A DNA stretch of 64,000 nt from Pseudolabrys sp. (GTDB lineage: Bacteria; Pseudomonadota; Alphaproteobacteria; Rhizobiales; Xanthobacteraceae). Below the pieces are notes generated by a model. That model was not told where the DNA came from. It ran no database searches and saw only the letters and a list, made by a program, of their open reading frames with translations. The first letter of the stretch is position 1; each line of letters begins with the position of its first letter. Position numbers and translations under genes: made by a program. Shown piece after piece: positions 48,810-58,388 of the stretch. Where the stretch lies: assembly GCA_026125895.1 (NCBI GenBank), contig JAHCKG010000025.1:1-64000 (forward strand), in the 5' to 3' direction.

Positions 48810-51800
48810 ATGACGCTCCGACCGGTCAGCCTCGACGACAAATACGACCTCAACCAGAACCACGTTCTCGTCACGGGCTATCAGGCCCTGATCCGCGCCA
48901 TCCTGATGCAGAAGGAGCGCGATCGCCGCGCCGGCCTCAACACCGCGGGCTATCTGACCGGCTATCGCGGTTCGCCGCTCGGCGGCCTCGACCAGCAGTT
49001 CATGCGCGCCGGCCGCCAGCTCGCCGAAGCCGACGTCAAGTTCCTGCCCGGCCTCAACGAGGAACTCGCCGCCACCGCGTTGTGGGGCACGCAGCAGACC
49101 GAGCTGCGCGGCGAGGGCAAGTTCGATGGCGTCTTCGGCCTCTGGTACGGCAAGGGTCCGGGCGTCGATCGCTCCGGTGACGTGTTCCGTCACGCTAACC
49201 TCGCCGGCTCCTCGAAGCACGGCGGCGTGCTGGCTTTGATGGGCGACGACCACACGGCCGAATCCTCGACCACCGCGCACCAGTCCGAATTCCATTTCGT
49301 CGATGTGATGATCCCGATCCTCAATCCGGCCGGGGTTCAGGAGATCGTCGATTACGCCCAGCTCGGCTGGGCGATGTCGCGCTACACCGGCGCCTGGGCG
49401 GCGCTCAAGTGCATGCACGAGACGGTCGAGTCGACCGGCGTCATTGACGGCAGCCTCGATCGTTTGCAGATCGTCATCCCGACCGACTTTCTCATGCCGG
49501 AAGGCGGCCTCAATATCCGTCTCGCCGACACCATCCTCGGCCAGGAAGCGCGGCTGCACGACTACAAGCGCGACGCCATGCTCGCTTTCGTGCGCGCCAA
49601 CAAGATCAACAAGATGATTACCTCCGGCGGCCGCGCGCCGAAGGTCGGCATCATCACCACCGGCAAGTCCTATCTCGACGTGCGCCAGGCCTTCGACGAG
49701 CTCGGCCTCGACGAGATCAAGTGCAACGACCTCGGCGTGCGGCTGTTCAAGATCGGCTGCCCGTGGCCGATCCCGCGCGAAGAACTGCTCGACTTCGCCA
49801 AAGGCCTCGATCTCATCATCGTCGTCGAGGAAAAGCGCTCGCTCATCGAAGTGCAGGTGCGCGAAGAACTCTACGGCGCGCCGAACCAGCCGGTTTGCAT
49901 CGGCAAGAAGGACGAGCAGGGCAACTGGCTGTTCCCGGTCAAGGGCGCGCTCGATGCCAACGACGTCGCCATCGTCATCGGCGAGCGGCTTTTGAAGTAC
50001 GGCGCCAACGAAGAACTGTCGGCGGCGGTGTCGCGGCTCAAGTCGGCGCAGGGCAAGCTCGCCGAAACCACGGACGTCGCGCTGCGCATCCCGTATTTCT
50101 GCTCAGGCTGCCCGCACAACACCTCGACCCGCGTACCGGAAGGTTCGCGCGCCTATGCCGGCATCGGCTGCCACTTCATGGCGCAGTGGATGGACCGCAA
50201 GACGCTCGGCTTCACGCAGATGGGCGGCGAAGGCGTCAATTGGATCGGCGAGGCGCCGTTCAGCAAGCGCGATCACGTCTTCCAGAATCTTGGCGACGGC
50301 ACCTACAATCACTCCGGCTATCTCGCCATCCGCGCCGCGATCGCGTCCGGCGTGAACATGACCTACAAGATTCTCTACAATGACGCCGTGGCGATGACCG
50401 GCGGCCAGCACCACGAGGGCGGTCTGACCGTGCCGCAGATCGCGGCGCAGGTCGCCGCCGAAGGCGCCAAGCGCGTCGTCGTCGTCTCCGACGAGCCGTG
50501 GAAATATCCCAAGGACACGCCGTGGCCGAAAGGCCTGACGCTGCATCACCGCGACGAGCTAGATCTGCTTCAGAAAGAGCTGGCCGAGGTCCCGGGTACC
50601 ACCGTCCTCATTTACGACCAGACCTGCGCCGCCGAGAAACGCCGCCGCCGCAAGCGCGGCACGTTCCCGGATCCCGACAAGCGCGTCGTCATCAACGATC
50701 TCGTCTGCGAAGGCTGCGGCGATTGCGGCGTGAAGTCGAACTGCGTCTCGGTGCAACCGCTGGTCACCGAATGGGGCCGCAAGCGCACCATCGACCAGTC
50801 GAGCTGCAACAAGGACTTCTCCTGCGTGAAAGGCTTCTGCCCGTCATTCGTGACGGTGCACGGCGCCAAGCCGAAGAAGGCCGATGCCATCGCCGAGCCG
50901 GCCGACTGGGCGCCGCTGCCGGCGGCCTCGGTGCCGCTGATCAATCATCCCTACGGCATCATCGTCACCGGCGTCGGCGGCACCGGCATCGTCACCATCG
51001 GCGCCATCATCGGCATGGCGGCGCATCTGGAAGGCAAGGGCGTCGGCATCATCGACATGGCCGGCCTCGCCCAGAAGGGCGGCGCGGTCTACAGCCACAT
51101 TCGCATCGCCAACAACCCCGACGACATTCATGCCATCCGCGTCGCCGCGGCGCAGGCCGATCTCGTGCTCGGCGGCGACATCGTCGTTGCCGGCAACAAA
51201 AAGGTCCTGAGCGCCGCCAAGCCCGGCAATACGCGGATGATCGTCAACACCGCCGAATTCCTGCCCGGCGACTTCACCCGCAACGCCGACTTCTCGCTGC
51301 CGACCGAACGCCTCAAGCGCGCCATCACGACGGCGGCGGGGCAGGGCAACAGCCATTTCGTCGACGCCTCGCGTCTTGCCACGGCGCTGCTCGGCAATTC
51401 GATCGGCGCGAACATGTTCATGCTCGGCTACGCTTATCAGAACGGCGCGCTGCCGCTGTCGCCGGAAGCGGTCGAGAAGGCGATCGAGATGAACGGCGAA
51501 GCCGTCAAGATGAACATCCAGGCCTTCCGTTATGGCCGGAGAGCCGCCGTCGATCCGGCCGCGCTCGAGACGCTGATCGCGCCGCCGGCGGCCGAGGCCA
51601 ACGACTCGCTGAAGCTGTCGCAGAACTTTACCGAGACCGTCGATCGCCGCGTCGCCTTCCTGACCGACTATCAGAGCGCCGGTTACGCCGCGCGCTATCG
51701 CGCTGCGGTCGCCAAGGTCGTCGCTGCCGAAGCCGAGAAGGCGCCGGGCCAGACCGCGTTGTCGGAAGCCGTCGCGCGCTATCTGTTCAAGCTGATGGCC

Positions 51801-52289
51801 TACAAAGACGAATACGAGGTCGCACGTCTCTACACCGACACTGGTTTCATCGACCGGGTGAAAGGCCAGTTCGCGCCGGGCACGTTGCGCTTCGAATTCC
51901 ACCTGGCGCCACCCATCCTCGCCAAGATGGATCCGGCGACCGGTGAGCCGAAGAAGATGTCGTTCGGCCCGTGGATGCTCAAGGCGTTCGGCGTGCTGGC
52001 CAAGCTCAAGTTCCTGCGCGGTACGCCGCTCGATCCATTCGGCTATACCGAGGAGCGCCGGACCGAGCGGGCCCTGGTGCAGGAGTACCTGGACAAGCTC
52101 GACCGTCTCGTCGCCGACCTGACGCCGGCCAATTATCCGACGGCGGTGGCGATTGCCTCGATCCCGGAGAAGATCCGCGGCTACGGACCGGTCAAGGCGC
52201 GGAGCCTCAAGATCGCCCGGGCCGAAGAGAAGGGCCTGTGGGAGCAGTTCGGCTCCAGCGCCGCCGCCTACCTGAAAGCGGCCGAGTAG
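48810..52289 (+). CDS. Indolepyruvate ferredoxin oxidoreductase, fused alpha-beta form
   Basis: This 1159-residue enzyme decarboxylates arylpyruvates (indole-, phenyl-, hydroxyphenylpyruvate) with CoA to arylacetyl-CoA, reducing ferredoxin. The N-terminal region has GYLTGYRGSPLGGLDQQFM, then a TPP-binding portion with YAGIGCHFMAQWM and MGGEGVNWIGEAPFS. A 4Fe-4S segment follows: CEGCGDCGVKSNC and CNKDFSCVKGFCPSF. The C-terminal gamma-type domain starts at GIIVTGVGGTGIVTIGAII. Length fits the fused IorA-IorB type of alphaproteobacteria. ATG 48810 follows GGGAGG. It is the first gene of a catabolic block continuing to 62.1 kb. Confidence 0.96.
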   Translation: MTLRPVSLDDKYDLNQNHVLVTGYQALIRAILMQKERDRRAGLNTAGYLTGYRGSPLGGLDQQFMRAGRQLAEADVKFLPGLNEELAATALWGTQQTELRGEGKFDGVFGLWYGKGPGVDRSGDVFRHANLAGSSKHGGVLALMGDDHTAESSTTAHQSEFHFVDVMIPILNPAGVQEIVDYAQLGWAMSRYTGAWAALKCMHETVESTGVIDGSLDRLQIVIPTDFLMPEGGLNIRLADTILGQEARLHDYKRDAMLAFVRANKINKMITSGGRAPKVGIITTGKSYLDVRQAFDELGLDEIKCNDLGVRLFKIGCPWPIPREELLDFAKGLDLIIVVEEKRSLIEVQVREELYGAPNQPVCIGKKDEQGNWLFPVKGALDANDVAIVIGERLLKYGANEELSAAVSRLKSAQGKLAETTDVALRIPYFCSGCPHNTSTRVPEGSRAYAGIGCHFMAQWMDRKTLGFTQMGGEGVNWIGEAPFSKRDHVFQNLGDGTYNHSGYLAIRAAIASGVNMTYKILYNDAVAMTGGQHHEGGLTVPQIAAQVAAEGAKRVVVVSDEPWKYPKDTPWPKGLTLHHRDELDLLQKELAEVPGTTVLIYDQTCAAEKRRRRKRGTFPDPDKRVVINDLVCEGCGDCGVKSNCVSVQPLVTEWGRKRTIDQSSCNKDFSCVKGFCPSFVTVHGAKPKKADAIAEPADWAPLPAASVPLINHPYGIIVTGVGGTGIVTIGAIIGMAAHLEGKGVGIIDMAGLAQKGGAVYSHIRIANNPDDIHAIRVAAAQADLVLGGDIVVAGNKKVLSAAKPGNTRMIVNTAEFLPGDFTRNADFSLPTERLKRAITTAAGQGNSHFVDASRLATALLGNSIGANMFMLGYAYQNGALPLSPEAVEKAIEMNGEAVKMNIQAFRYGRRAAVDPAALETLIAPPAAEANDSLKLSQNFTETVDRRVAFLTDYQSAGYAARYRAAVAKVVAAEAEKAPGQTALSEAVARYLFKLMAYKDEYEVARLYTDTGFIDRVKGQFAPGTLRFEFHLAPPILAKMDPATGEPKKMSFGPWMLKAFGVLAKLKFLRGTPLDPFGYTEERRTERALVQEYLDKLDRLVADLTPANYPTAVAIASIPEKIRGYGPVKARSLKIARAEEKGLWEQFGSSAAAYLKAAE

Positions 52290-52390
52290 CGCGGCCGCAC
52301 CTGCCACTTTCGGACGCTTGGTCGGCTCCCTGATCGAGGCCATACTCTCTCGAATACGGCCGACGGCGGCTGACGTGAGGGCAGGGTTTC

Positions 52391-53065
52391 GTGATTTCGG
52401 GCGATCATCTGCGGCGCATCGCATTCTGGTCGCATGATTTGCCGGACCAGGAGTTCGAACGCGCGCGCCGCGGCATCGTCGAGAAGAACTACCCCAAGGG
52501 CACCTATGTTTTCCACCGCGGCGACCGGCTCGATTCCTGGACCGGCGTTTCCGAGGGCCTCCTCAAGATCGCCGCTGTGTCGCGCTCGGGCAAGGCCGTG
52601 ACGCTCGCCGGCATCCGCACCGGTGGCTGGTTTGGCGAAGGCACCGTGCTCAAGAACGAGACGCGGCAATACGATCTCGTCGTTCTGCGCGACACGCGCC
52701 TCGCGCTGATGGAGCGCGGCACGTTCATGTGGCTGTTCGAGAACAGCGTCGGCTTCAATCGATTTCTGGTGCGGCAGCTCAACGAGCGGCTCGGCCAGTT
52801 CATCGCCTTCGTCGAGTACGACCGCAGTCTCGACGCGACGGCGCGGCTGGCGCGCAGCATCGCCTGGTTGTTTAATCCGGTGCTGTACCACGACCCCGTG
52901 CCGCATCTGGAGATATCGCAGGAAGAAGCCGGCCTGCTGTCGGGCCTGTCGCGGCAGATGGCGAACAAGAGTCTGCAGCTTCTGGAAAAGAAGGGCCTGC
53001 TGCGCATCGAGCATGGCGGCATTACCGTGCTCGATACGGAAAGGCTCTCCCGCTACGGCGCATGA
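52391..53065 (+). CDS. Crp/Fnr-family transcriptional regulator
   Basis: This 224-residue regulator has a cNMP-binding-type beta roll (about 20-135; GTYVFHRGDRLDSWTGVSEGLLKI, GGWFGEGTVLKNETRQYDLVVLRD) and a C-terminal winged helix (about 150-222; ISQEEAGLLSGLSRQMANKSLQLLEKKGLLRIE). The N-terminal Cys residues of Fnr are absent, so it is not an oxygen sensor of the classic kind. The start is GTG 52391 with GAGGGC upstream. It sits between the oxidoreductase and the acyl-CoA synthetase genes and is the obvious candidate regulator of the block. The effector is unknown. Confidence 0.9.
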   Translation: MISGDHLRRIAFWSHDLPDQEFERARRGIVEKNYPKGTYVFHRGDRLDSWTGVSEGLLKIAAVSRSGKAVTLAGIRTGGWFGEGTVLKNETRQYDLVVLRDTRLALMERGTFMWLFENSVGFNRFLVRQLNERLGQFIAFVEYDRSLDATARLARSIAWLFNPVLYHDPVPHLEISQEEAGLLSGLSRQMANKSLQLLEKKGLLRIEHGGITVLDTERLSRYGA

Positions 53066-53395
53066 GCGCGGCTGCGGGTTGCCCAGATTTGTGCGATGCG
53101 GAAAGTGCCGATATCCCGGCAGACCTAGGGAACAAGGGTGGGGTCTGTCTGTCAAGCGGCCTGTTGCGGTGCGCTGTGCAAACATCAAACTGCCGGGCGT
53201 GGGTCGGGTAGCGCCAGTTGATCCGCCGGCTTCGTCTGTCCGGTGAATGGGTTAACGGCATACCGTATCCAGCGACAAAGAGGTCGAGCTTGACCGTGCT
53301 GAGACGGTGATCTCTTATCGACGCTAATCAAGACCGTCCTTGAAAGGGCGGCGAGGGGTTAAGGCCGGCGCGTACAGCGTCCGGTTACCGGGAGG
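53066..53395. other. 330-base intergenic region with a sigma-70-like promoter candidate
   Basis: No gene was found. The best promoter match is TTGACC (53290-53295), 17 bases, TCTTAT (53313-53318), about 75 bases before the acyl-CoA synthetase start. It could drive the downstream synthetase and Liv genes separately from the oxidoreductase. Confidence 0.45.
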
Positions 53396-55378
53396 ATGAT
53401 GGCTGTGGCGTCCACTGTCGCCGCGCGCGCGGACACGTTTCCGAAGCTGCTGTTGCGCAATGCCCGCGATTTCGCGGCACGGCCGGCTATGCGGCACAAG
53501 GACCTCGGCATCTGGCAGAGCTGGACTTGGGCGGAGACCGCCGAGATCGTCCGCGCTTATGCCGTCGGGCTATCGCGTCTCGGGCTGAAGCGCGGCGAGA
53601 CCATCGCCATCGTCGGCTCCAACCGGCCGAAGCTCTACTGGTCGATCCTGGCGGCGCAGGCGCTGGGCGCCGTCCCGGTACCGGTCTATGCCGATGCCGT
53701 CGCCGATGAGCTCGCCTTCGTGCTCAAGCACGCCGACGTGCGCTTTGCCGCCGTCGAGGATCAGGAGCAGATCGACAAGATCCAGTCCGTGCAGGACCGG
53801 CTGCCCCGCCTCGAATGGATGTTCTACGACGAGCCGCGGGGCTTGCGCGATTACGATCACGCCCGGCTGCGTTCCATGGAGGACGTGATCGCCGACGGCC
53901 GCCAGGCGCTGGCCGCCGATGCCAAGCTCGGCGACTGGCTCGACGGCGAGATTGCCGCGACCAAGGGCGCCGATCCGTCGATCATTCTCTACACCTCCGG
54001 CACCACCGGGCAGTCCAAGGGCGTGGTGCTGTCGGGCGAGCGCTCGATCGCCGCCGCGACCGATACGGTCAATTTCGATCATCTCACCGAAAACGACGTG
54101 GCGCTGGCTTATCTGCCGCTGGCCTGGGTCGGCGATCATTATCTCAATTTCGCGCAAGGTCTGGTGGCCGGCTTCTGCACCGCCTGTCCGGAGAACGCCG
54201 ATACGGCGATGGCCGACCTGCGGGAGATCGGACCTACATTCTACTTCGCCCCGCCCCGCACTCTCGAGGCGCTGCTCACCCGCGTCATGATCCGCATGGA
54301 GGATGCCGGCGCGCTCAAGCGCCGTATCTTCCACTACTTCATTGGCGTCGCGCGCCAGTATGGCGAGCGCATCCTCAACGGCGAGAAGGTGCCGCTGACC
54401 GGCCGCATCCTCTACGGCATCGGCAATCTCCTCGTGTACGGGCCGCTGAAGAACGTGCTCGGCTTCTCGCGCGTGCGCACCGCCTATACGGCGGGCGAGG
54501 CGATCGGTCCGGACCTGTTCGCCTTCTACCGCTCGATCGGGCTCAACCTGAAGCAGCTCTACGGCCAGACCGAAGCCTTCCTTTACGTCACGGCGCAGCC
54601 GGACGGCGCGATCTATTCGGACACGGTGGGTCCGGCCTGCCCGAACGTGGACATCAAGATCGCCGACAGCGGCGAGGTACTGTTCAAGTCGCCGGGCATG
54701 TTCACCGGCTATTTCAGGGACGAGGCCAAAACCGCGGAAGTGATGACGCCGGACGGCTATGTAAAGACCGGCGATGCCGGCTTCTTCGACACCAAAACGG
54801 GTCAGCTCAAGATCATCGACCGCGCCAAGGACGTCGGCAAGCTCACCGACGGCACCTTGTTTGCGCCGAAATACATCGAGAACAAGCTCAAGTTCTTCCC
54901 CAACATCCGCGAGGCGGTGGCTTACGGCGATCACCGCGATTTCGTGACGGTGATGCTCAACATCGATCTCACCGCGGTGGGCTCCTGGGCCGAGCGCAAC
55001 AACGTCGCCTACGCCTCCTATCAGGAGCTCGCCGGTCACCCTCAGGTCTACGACATGCTGGAGAAGAACGTCGCCGAGGTGAACCGCTCGCTGGCCGCCG
55101 ATCCGATGATGGCCGGTGCGCAGATCAAGCGCTTCCTCGTCCTGCACAAGGAGCTCGACGCCGACGACGGCGAGTTGACGCGCACGCAGAAGGTGCGCCG
55201 CGGCTTCGTCGCCGAGCGCTACGCGCCGCTGATCAACGCACTCTATGACGGCTCGCCCGAGGCCGACATTTACACCGAAGTCACCTTCGAAGACGGCCGC
55301 AAGGGCGTCATCAGCGCCCGCGTCAGGATCCGCGATATGAAGGTTGAACCGGTGCCGAGCGTGAGGAAGGTGGCATGA
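53396..55378 (+). CDS. Long-chain-type acyl-CoA synthetase (AMP-binding, FadD15-like)
   Basis: This 660-residue ligase activates a carboxylic acid with ATP and CoA. The AMP-binding P-loop is ILYTSGTTGQSKGVVLSG (about 198-215); further motifs are YLPLAWVGDHYLNFAQG, LYGQTEAFLYV and VKTGDAGFFDTKTGQLKIIDRAKDVGKLTDG (the hinge Asp-x6-Gly and Lys region). The synthetase is of the long bacterial/eukaryotic ACSL-like type with C-terminal extension. ATG 53396 immediately follows GGAGG; ATG 53399 or GTG 53405 may be the real start. LivG overlaps by 4 bases, tying the acid activation to the transporter. Substrate probably aryl or branched acids. Confidence 0.93.
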   Translation: MMAVASTVAARADTFPKLLLRNARDFAARPAMRHKDLGIWQSWTWAETAEIVRAYAVGLSRLGLKRGETIAIVGSNRPKLYWSILAAQALGAVPVPVYADAVADELAFVLKHADVRFAAVEDQEQIDKIQSVQDRLPRLEWMFYDEPRGLRDYDHARLRSMEDVIADGRQALAADAKLGDWLDGEIAATKGADPSIILYTSGTTGQSKGVVLSGERSIAAATDTVNFDHLTENDVALAYLPLAWVGDHYLNFAQGLVAGFCTACPENADTAMADLREIGPTFYFAPPRTLEALLTRVMIRMEDAGALKRRIFHYFIGVARQYGERILNGEKVPLTGRILYGIGNLLVYGPLKNVLGFSRVRTAYTAGEAIGPDLFAFYRSIGLNLKQLYGQTEAFLYVTAQPDGAIYSDTVGPACPNVDIKIADSGEVLFKSPGMFTGYFRDEAKTAEVMTPDGYVKTGDAGFFDTKTGQLKIIDRAKDVGKLTDGTLFAPKYIENKLKFFPNIREAVAYGDHRDFVTVMLNIDLTAVGSWAERNNVAYASYQELAGHPQVYDMLEKNVAEVNRSLAADPMMAGAQIKRFLVLHKELDADDGELTRTQKVRRGFVAERYAPLINALYDGSPEADIYTEVTFEDGRKGVISARVRIRDMKVEPVPSVRKVA

Positions 55379-56178
55379 GAGCCCCCGACTCCTCGCCCAA
55401 GGCGCGCGTTGGCGACGTGCTTCTGTCGGTCGAAGACGTGTCGCTAGCCTTCGGCGGCGTCAAGGCGATCAGCGGCGTGTCCTTCGACATCCGCCAAGGC
55501 GAAATCCGCGCCATCATCGGCCCGAACGGCGCCGGCAAGACGTCGATGCTCAACGTCATCAACGGCTTCTATCATCCGCAACAGGGTCGCATCACCTTCA
55601 AGGGCAAGACCCGCGCCAAGATGCGCCCCTATGAGGCGGCGGCCGGCGGCATCGCCCGCACGTTCCAGAACGTGGCGCTGTTCCGCGGCATGTCGGCGCT
55701 CGACAACATCATGGCGGGGCGCACGCTGAAGATGAACCGCGCGTTGTTCTGGCAGTTGCTGCGCTTCGGCCCGGCCATGCGCGAGGAGGTCGAACACCGC
55801 CGCTTCGTCGAGGAGATCATCGACTTCCTCAAGATCCAGGAAATCCGCCGCACGCCGGTCGGCCGCCTGCCATATGGCCTGCAGAAGCGCGTCGAACTCG
55901 GCCGCGCGCTCGCCATGGAGCCGGAGCTGCTGCTGCTCGACGAGCCGATGGCCGGCATGAACCTCGAGGAAAAGGAGGACATGTCGCGCTTCATCCTCGA
56001 CGTCAACGATTACTACGGCACGACCATCGCACTGATCGAGCACGACATGGGCGTGGTCATGGATCTGTCCGATCGCGTCGTCGTGCTGGACCACGGCATC
56101 AAGATCGCCGACGGCACGCCGGCCGAGGTGATGAAGGATCAGGCGGTGATCGACGCCTATCTGGGCGTATCGCATTAG
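55375..56178 (+). CDS. livG: Branched-chain-type amino-acid ABC transporter ATPase, LivG-like
   Basis: This 267-residue ATPase has Walker A GPNGAGKTS (about 50-58), TFQNVALFRGMSALDNIMAGR (Q-loop and LivG-specific), a divergent signature LPYGLQKRVELGRAL in place of LSGGQ, Walker B LLLLDEPMAGMN, and H-loop IEHDMGVVMDLSDRVVVLDHG, typical of LivG. It is the first of two ATPases of a HAAT-family importer (LivF is encoded at 59870). Translation is coupled to the synthetase gene by ATGA. Substrates of HAAT systems include amino acids, amides and aromatic acids. Confidence 0.95.
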   Translation: MRAPDSSPKARVGDVLLSVEDVSLAFGGVKAISGVSFDIRQGEIRAIIGPNGAGKTSMLNVINGFYHPQQGRITFKGKTRAKMRPYEAAAGGIARTFQNVALFRGMSALDNIMAGRTLKMNRALFWQLLRFGPAMREEVEHRRFVEEIIDFLKIQEIRRTPVGRLPYGLQKRVELGRALAMEPELLLLDEPMAGMNLEEKEDMSRFILDVNDYYGTTIALIEHDMGVVMDLSDRVVVLDHGIKIADGTPAEVMKDQAVIDAYLGVSH

Positions 56179-56187
56179 GGATCGCTG

Positions 56188-57144
56188 ATGGACCTCCTGT
56201 ACAAAGTCTTCATCGATCCCTTCGTGCAGATGGGCGCCGCCCCGGATCTGCTGGTGCAGACGCTGTGGGACGGCCTCGTCGCCGGCGTACTGTATTCGCT
56301 GATCGCGCTCGGCTTCGTGCTGATCTTCAAGGCCTCGGGCGTGTTCAATTTCGCCCAGGGCATCATGGTGGTGTTCGCGGCGCTGACCCTTGTCGGCCTG
56401 CATGAAAAGGGCGTGCCGGCCTATCTCGCGCTCGCCATCACCGTAGCCGTGATGTTCGGCCTCGCCGTCGGCGTCGAGCGGCTGATGCTGCGGCCCCTGG
56501 TGAATCAGCCCGACATCATCCTGTTCATGGCGACGTTCGGGCTCACGTACTTCCTGATCGGTCTCGGCGAACTGGTGTTCGGCGGCAATCCCAAGGTGAT
56601 GATCGCCAGCCAGCTCGGCCTGCCCAAGGGTGCGATCGACGTCAATTTCGCCGGCGGTTTCGTGTCGCTGCAGAAGATCGACATCGCCGCCACCATCATC
56701 GCCTCGGTGATGGTGGCCTCGCTCGCCGTGTTCTTCCAGAAGACCCGCATCGGCCGCGCGCTGCGCGCCGTCGCCGACAGCCACAAGGCCGCGCTGTCGG
56801 TCGGCATCTCGCTCAACCAGATCTGGGTGATCGTGTGGTTCGCCGCCGGCGTCGTCGCGTTGGCGACCGGCATCATGTGGGGCGCGCGCTCGGAAGTGTC
56901 GTTCGCTCTGCAGATCATCGCGCTCAAGGCGCTGCCGGTGCTGATCCTCGGCGGCTTCACGTCGATCCCCGGCGCTATCGTCGGCGGGCTGATCATCGGC
57001 ATCGGCGAAAAGATCGGCGAATTCTACTGGGGCCCGCTGCTCGGGTCCGGCATCGAGACCTGGCTCGCTTACGTCATCGCGCTCGTCTTCCTGCTGTTCC
57101 GGCCGCAGGGCCTGTTCGGCGAGAAGATCATCGAACGGATATGA
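56188..57144 (+). CDS. livH: Liv-type ABC transporter permease, LivH-like
   Basis: This 318-residue inner-membrane permease has about eight TM segments. Characteristic are LWDGLVAGVLYSLIALGFVLIFKASGVFNFAQGIMVVFAA at the N-terminus and LPVLILGGFTSIPGAIVGGLIIGIGE near the C-terminus. The EAA-like loop includes TRIGRALRAVADSHKAALSVGI. It forms the channel with LivM. ATG 56188 lies 9 bases after the LivG stop. The stop TGA (57142-57144) is the first part of a palindromic repeat, which separates livH from livM. Confidence 0.95.
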   Translation: MDLLYKVFIDPFVQMGAAPDLLVQTLWDGLVAGVLYSLIALGFVLIFKASGVFNFAQGIMVVFAALTLVGLHEKGVPAYLALAITVAVMFGLAVGVERLMLRPLVNQPDIILFMATFGLTYFLIGLGELVFGGNPKVMIASQLGLPKGAIDVNFAGGFVSLQKIDIAATIIASVMVASLAVFFQKTRIGRALRAVADSHKAALSVGISLNQIWVIVWFAAGVVALATGIMWGARSEVSFALQIIALKALPVLILGGFTSIPGAIVGGLIIGIGEKIGEFYWGPLLGSGIETWLAYVIALVFLLFRPQGLFGEKIIERI

Positions 57145-57191
57145 CCATGATCCCGAAAAGTGGAAGCCGGTTTTCGGATCAGATCATGGTC
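57143..57191. repeat. 49-bp palindromic mini-repeat inside the liv operon
   Basis: The outer arms GACCATGATC and GATCATGGTC are perfect inverted repeats; the inside reads CCGAAAAGTGGAAGCCGGTTTTCGG, with CCGAAAA / TTTTCGG arms. This matches a short palindromic element widespread in rhizobial genomes. It begins within the livH stop codon. Confidence 0.88.
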
Positions 57192-57206
57192 GAAAGAGAA
57201 TAGCCC

Positions 57207-58283
57207 ATGTTCTATCGCGAGGCCGGCCAGTTCAAGACCAGCTACACCACCGACATGGCGGTGTTCCCGATCCTGCAGGACCGCATCGGTCTGGCGGTGA
57301 TCCTGTTCGTCTCCGTCGTGGTCATTCCCTATTTCGGCAGCGGCTTCCTGCTGCAGGCCGTGATGACGCCGTTCCTCGTTTTCGCGCTCGCCACCATCGG
57401 GCTCAACCTGCTGACCGGCTATACCGGGCTTTTGTCACTGGGCACCGGCGCCTTCATGGGCGTCGGCGCCTATGCCTGCTACAAGCTGACGACCTATTTC
57501 CCCGACGTGAACCTGATCATCTGGATCGTCGTCTCCGGCTTCTTCTCCGCCGCCGTCGGCGTGCTGTTCGGCCTGCCGTCGCTGCGCATCAAGGGCTTCT
57601 ATCTCGCGGTGGCAACGCTCGCCGCGCAGTTCTTCCTGTCCTGGTGCTTCATCCGCCAACCCTGGTTCTACAACTACAACGTCTCGGGTGCGATCGAAGT
57701 GCCGACGCGCACCTTGTTCGGCATCCCGATCACCGGGGCGACATCGAGCGACGAGACGCGCTACTTCATCGTGCTCGGCTTCGTCATCGCTATGACCTGG
57801 CTCGCCTCGAACCTCGTTCACGGCCGCATCGGCCGCATGTGGATGGCGGTGCGCGACATGGACCTCGCCGCCGAACTGATCGGCATCCGGCTCCTGCGCA
57901 CCAAGCTGCTCGCCTTCGCCATCTCGTCGTTCTACTGCGGCGTTGCCGGCGCGCTGATGGTGTTCATGTGGTACGGCAGCGCCGAGCCGTCGGTGTTCGA
58001 TGTCAACCTGTCTTTCTATGTGCTGTTCATGGTCATCATCGGCGGCCTTGGCAGCCTGACTGGCTCGTTCTTCGGCGCAGCACTCATCTACATCCTGCCG
58101 ATCGTGCTGCGCTATGTGCCGGCCGAATTCGGCATGCCGATCCAGTCTTCCACCGTCGAGCACATCCAGTTCATGGTGATCGGCGCGCTGATCGTGTTTT
58201 TCCTGATCGTCGAGCCGGCCGGTCTCGCCCGGCTCTGGCAGGTCGGCAAGCAGAAACTGAGGGTGTGGCCTTTCCCCTATTGA
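57207..58283 (+). CDS. livM: Liv-type ABC transporter permease, LivM-like
   Basis: This 358-residue permease partners LivH. Signature segments are FALATIGLNLLTGYTGLLSLGTGAFMGVGAYACYKL (about 54-89), LPSLRIKGFYLAVATLAAQFF and GRMWMAVRDMDLAAELIGIRLLRTKLLAFAISSFYCGVAGAL. The C-terminal VIIGGLGSLTGSFFGAALIYIL is typical. ATG 57207 follows GAGAATAGCCC, just after the mini-repeat, which may supply its own weak translation initiation signals. The gene is followed within 105 bases by the binding-protein gene. Confidence 0.95.
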   Translation: MFYREAGQFKTSYTTDMAVFPILQDRIGLAVILFVSVVVIPYFGSGFLLQAVMTPFLVFALATIGLNLLTGYTGLLSLGTGAFMGVGAYACYKLTTYFPDVNLIIWIVVSGFFSAAVGVLFGLPSLRIKGFYLAVATLAAQFFLSWCFIRQPWFYNYNVSGAIEVPTRTLFGIPITGATSSDETRYFIVLGFVIAMTWLASNLVHGRIGRMWMAVRDMDLAAELIGIRLLRTKLLAFAISSFYCGVAGALMVFMWYGSAEPSVFDVNLSFYVLFMVIIGGLGSLTGSFFGAALIYILPIVLRYVPAEFGMPIQSSTVEHIQFMVIGALIVFFLIVEPAGLARLWQVGKQKLRVWPFPY

Positions 58284-58388
58284 GGGGCGCACGCTGTCAG
58301 CTAAGCCCCGCAAAGGGGAGGCCGCATGCGACGTGCGCGGCCGGCAATCAACAGGCGGCCTTCGCCGCCCGAAGAGGGAGGGAACGTG

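Noticed and set aside
57143-57191. Rho-independent terminator in the livH-livM gap
   Set aside because: The palindrome matches a dispersed rhizobial mini-repeat and lacks a T-run; livM and later genes are in the same unit.
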